DNA of 64,000 nucleotides from Omphiscola glabra (taxonomy: Eukaryota > Mollusca > Gastropoda > Lymnaeidae). The notes under the pieces were generated by a model. That model saw nothing but the letters and a program-made list of their open reading frames with translations. It was not told the origin of the DNA and searched no databases. How positions within the stretch are numbered: the stretch's first letter is position 1; each line of letters opens with the position of its first letter. A program made the position numbers and the translations under genes. Shown here one piece after another: positions 49,005 to 64,000 of the stretch. The stretch covers positions 17,453,813 through 17,517,812 of the forward strand of contig OZ024807.1 of assembly GCA_964017045.1 (NCBI GenBank), written 5' to 3'.

Positions 49005-49414
49005 GGTGCTGGGTGGCCGAGCGGTCCAAACTGAGCAAATCTCAAGTTGACCGATCCCCACCAAGGCCCAGTCAAGCAAAAACCACCAGCATCCCGGGTG
49101 GATGGGACTCGTTAACCTTTGGATAGCGACTCATCTAGGAGAATGAAACTCTGAACTCAAAACTGGAGATGGATGGAGTCCCGAAGGCGAATAACATTGA
49201 TGCAATGAAGCATTCTGACAACTCCTGCGACGCCACTGGTGCCAATCTGTATCATCCACAGGATGTTCTCTTGGGTTATCCAGCGGCGTGGAGAGAGGCG
49301 ATTTGCTGCTGGGAACCAGCTTAAACTCCTAGAAGAATAATTTCACACCTTGTGGATTTCGTCCTGCGAATTCCACACCATCGTCACCTTGTGACGGACG
49401 GATGCTAGCAAAAA
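49005..49414 (+). mobile_element. tRNA-derived SINE, full length
   Basis: About 410 bp, flanked by an exact 15-bp repeat ATAAAGTTCTCTAAG (48990-49004 and 49415-49429). The head GGTGCTGGGTGGCCGAGCGG carries a pol III A-box like that of tRNA-Leu/Ser; GTTGACCGATCCCC, about 50 bp on, is a degraded B-box. A body without coding capacity follows, and a short A-rich tail (AGCAAAAA). It is not a functional tRNA gene: no cloverleaf can be completed. Confidence 0.9.
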
Positions 49415-49429
49415 ATAAAGTTCTCTAAG

Positions 49430-49698
49430 ACGCCCATACCCGTAGGGAGGGGGTGGGTATCAAAATCACTTGAGAGCCACTTAAGTGAGTCGTTGAATCT
49501 GCTAAGGCCATACTCCATTAAAACATTATAATGTACCAAGTTCTTCACAGAATCTCCAGATTGAAAACAACCAAACTATACGTTCACATGAAAAGCATTT
49601 ATTCCACATTGTTTTACAGACTGCAGCGTTGAAAGCTGACTGGGCTCATACTCATAAGTCACGTGATTAGCTGTGCACGGAAGTTGATCGCAGTGGAT
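49430..49698 (+). promoter_or_regulatory. Presumed promoter / 5'-UTR region of the ABCC gene
   Basis: This is the interval between the SINE and the first possible start codon. I see no TATA box at a convincing position and no CpG island. A G-run and a possible splice acceptor (ending 49619) are the only notable features. The role is inferred from position alone. Confidence 0.25.
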
Positions 49699-62817
<13,119 letters not shown>

Positions 62818-62841
62818 GTAATTACTTTTTATGAACTTAGT

Positions 62842-62997
62842 GGCCATCCATAAATGACAGCACATTATTTTGACATATTTAGGATGCCCTCCCCCCTTGA
62901 AGGTCACAAATTTGTGACACTTCATTAACATCGTAATAAATTATTTGTGATCCCCCTCTCTCCCAACTCAGATGCGTAATGTCCTTTATGGATGACC
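62842..62997. mobile_element. Possible MITE with inverted ends in ABCC intron
   Basis: GGCCATCCATAAATGACAGC at the left faces GTCCTTTATGGATGACCCC at the right. The interior contains the short palindrome TCACAAATTTGTGA. No clear target duplication. It begins 25 bp after exon 20. Confidence 0.5.
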
Positions 62998-63533
62998 CCT
63001 TAACAATGATACATTTTAAATACATCTAAGCATAATTAATCACATCTTCATGATAACATTAAACTTAAGCATATTACTTATCAACTTTCATCACTGTCAC
63101 TTACTCATCCTTCATATTTTATTCTTAAAAATGCTATCAAATGTAAGGGAAACCAACTAAATTGTCAACATATTCTTACAAAGAAAGAAAATAAAAATCA
63201 TGCATGCAGAGCCCACATTGCTGATAGCTAGTCAATCTCCAGGTTAAATTTAAGATGGCAGAGTAATTAATGGCAGTTTGTCTCGGTAGGATACTGTTAG
63301 AATTTTTGTTTTTAAGTTGTCAGTTATAGTGGTAACCTCCTCATACTCCAATAGAGTTATAATTTACTCAGTGACTTAAAGACATTCAAAGAGCTGTTTC
63401 ATAAAAAGTTAAACTAATTTAAATGACTCAATCAATAATAAAAGCTTTTAACTCAAACAAACTTTTTTCTTTCATTCACTTGTCTATCAAGCTAATTTAA
63501 ACATAATAGATACAAAAAATGGCTGGACTGTGA
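62998..63533. other. ABCC intron 20, AT-rich
   Basis: No exon recognised. The intron continues to the window edge apart from the MITE at 63534. Near the right edge GTTTGTGAATAATTTT and GTTTGTGAATTGTTTG, each followed by AACAC-GCAACTAAAATAAA, form a roughly 70-bp duplication (about 63905-64000). Confidence 0.5.
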
Positions 63534-63689
63534 CAGTGGCGTAGCGATCTTAACTCGCGCCCGGGGCACAATACCTTTTTAGCGCCCTCCCCTATTCGAA
63601 AACCATACTATATTATATGTAAAATATACCATTTGGCGCCGCTTTGTGAGTAGCGCCCGGGGCATGATGCCCCCCTCGCTACGCCACTG
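63534..63689 (+). mobile_element. hAT-like MITE with CAGTGGCGTAG termini in ABCC intron
   Basis: Left end CAGTGGCGTAGCGATC, right end CTCGCTACGCCACTG. Flanked by identical 8-bp repeats GACTGTGA (63526-63533, 63690-63697). Same family as the element at 46.1 kb but inserted in the opposite internal orientation: its GCGCCCGGGGCACAAT block is at the left. Confidence 0.92.
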
Positions 63690-64000
63690 GACTGTGATAA
63701 TTAAATTTAAGTTGATTAAAATTAACACAGGTGTTAACAAAAATGATAAACCTTCTTCAAAGAAAAACTATTGAGTTATTTGGTTCTGGCTAAACTCATC
63801 TTAAATGTGATAACCTTTTATAAACCATAATAAATAAATATAATGACAATTAATACATTTAGTGAAAAAGAAAACAAATGTGCACAGTCCAGGGGTTGAG
63901 AGTGATTTGTGAATAATTTTAACACAGCAACTAAAATAAATAATGTGATGTAGAACGGTTGGTGGTTTGTGAATTGTTTGAACACGGCAACTAAAATAAA

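Noticed and set aside
49005..49080. tRNA gene
   Set aside because: The A-box is good, but no acceptor stem or anticodon arm folds, and the sequence continues as a 410-bp element with target duplications; it is a SINE head.

Overview
The window looks like nuclear DNA from an animal, most probably a heterobranch gastropod mollusc (sea slug or freshwater snail). This is inferred from short exons with GT-AG introns, AT-rich introns, the retroelement and hAT-type repeat families present, and extreme minisatellite density. No bacterial operon structure, organelle gene, rRNA or intact tRNA gene was seen. The species assignment is inference.

Positions 1 to about 49,600 contain no gene I can support. 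They are built from more than 40 tandem arrays, mostly with units of 12 to 63 bp, separated by short stretches of unassigned AT-rich DNA and interspersed transposon remnants. The largest arrays are a 63-bp higher-order repeat (16.9-18.1 kb), a polypyrimidine array (29.6-31.5 kb), a 27-bp array (32.5-35.8 kb), a 39-bp array (37.6-38.4 kb), a 13-bp G-rich array (39.0-39.2 kb), a 21-bp CpG-bearing array (40.9-41.5 kb) and 13 apparently identical 55-bp units (46.7-47.4 kb). Nearly all long open frames here are translations of arrays whose unit length is a multiple of three, or which are read alike in every frame.

Transposon remnants include SPIN-like non-autonomous hAT elements (11.1, 20.7, 39.7 and 56.8 kb); a second hAT-like MITE family with CAGTGGCGTAG termini and several perfect 8-bp target duplications (40.7, 46.1, 63.5 kb); a fold-back MITE family (1.4, 4.3, 16.0 kb); a 300-bp palindromic element with 9-bp flanking repeats (26.65 kb); a solo LTR nested inside another repeat (28.35 kb); a tRNA-derived SINE with a 15-bp target duplication (49.0 kb); and two fragments of LINE reverse transcriptase C-termini (26.5 and 61.7 kb).

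The one gene is on the + strand from 49,699 to 62,817, continuing beyond the right edge. It is the 5' part of a long-form ABC transporter subfamily C (MRP1-like) gene. I assembled 20 exons by hand (2,869 coding nt, 956 complete codons). All junction phases are compatible, with no internal stop. The product has a five-helix TMD0, the L0 linker, TMD1, the complete NBD1 (A-loop W, Walker A, Q-loop, LSGGQ, Walker B, H-loop) and the start of the linker to TMD2. TMD2 and NBD2 lie outside the window. Points of interest in the gene are an intron with a GC donor and a 31-bp tandem array that starts inside exon 7 and copies its 5' splice site four more times.
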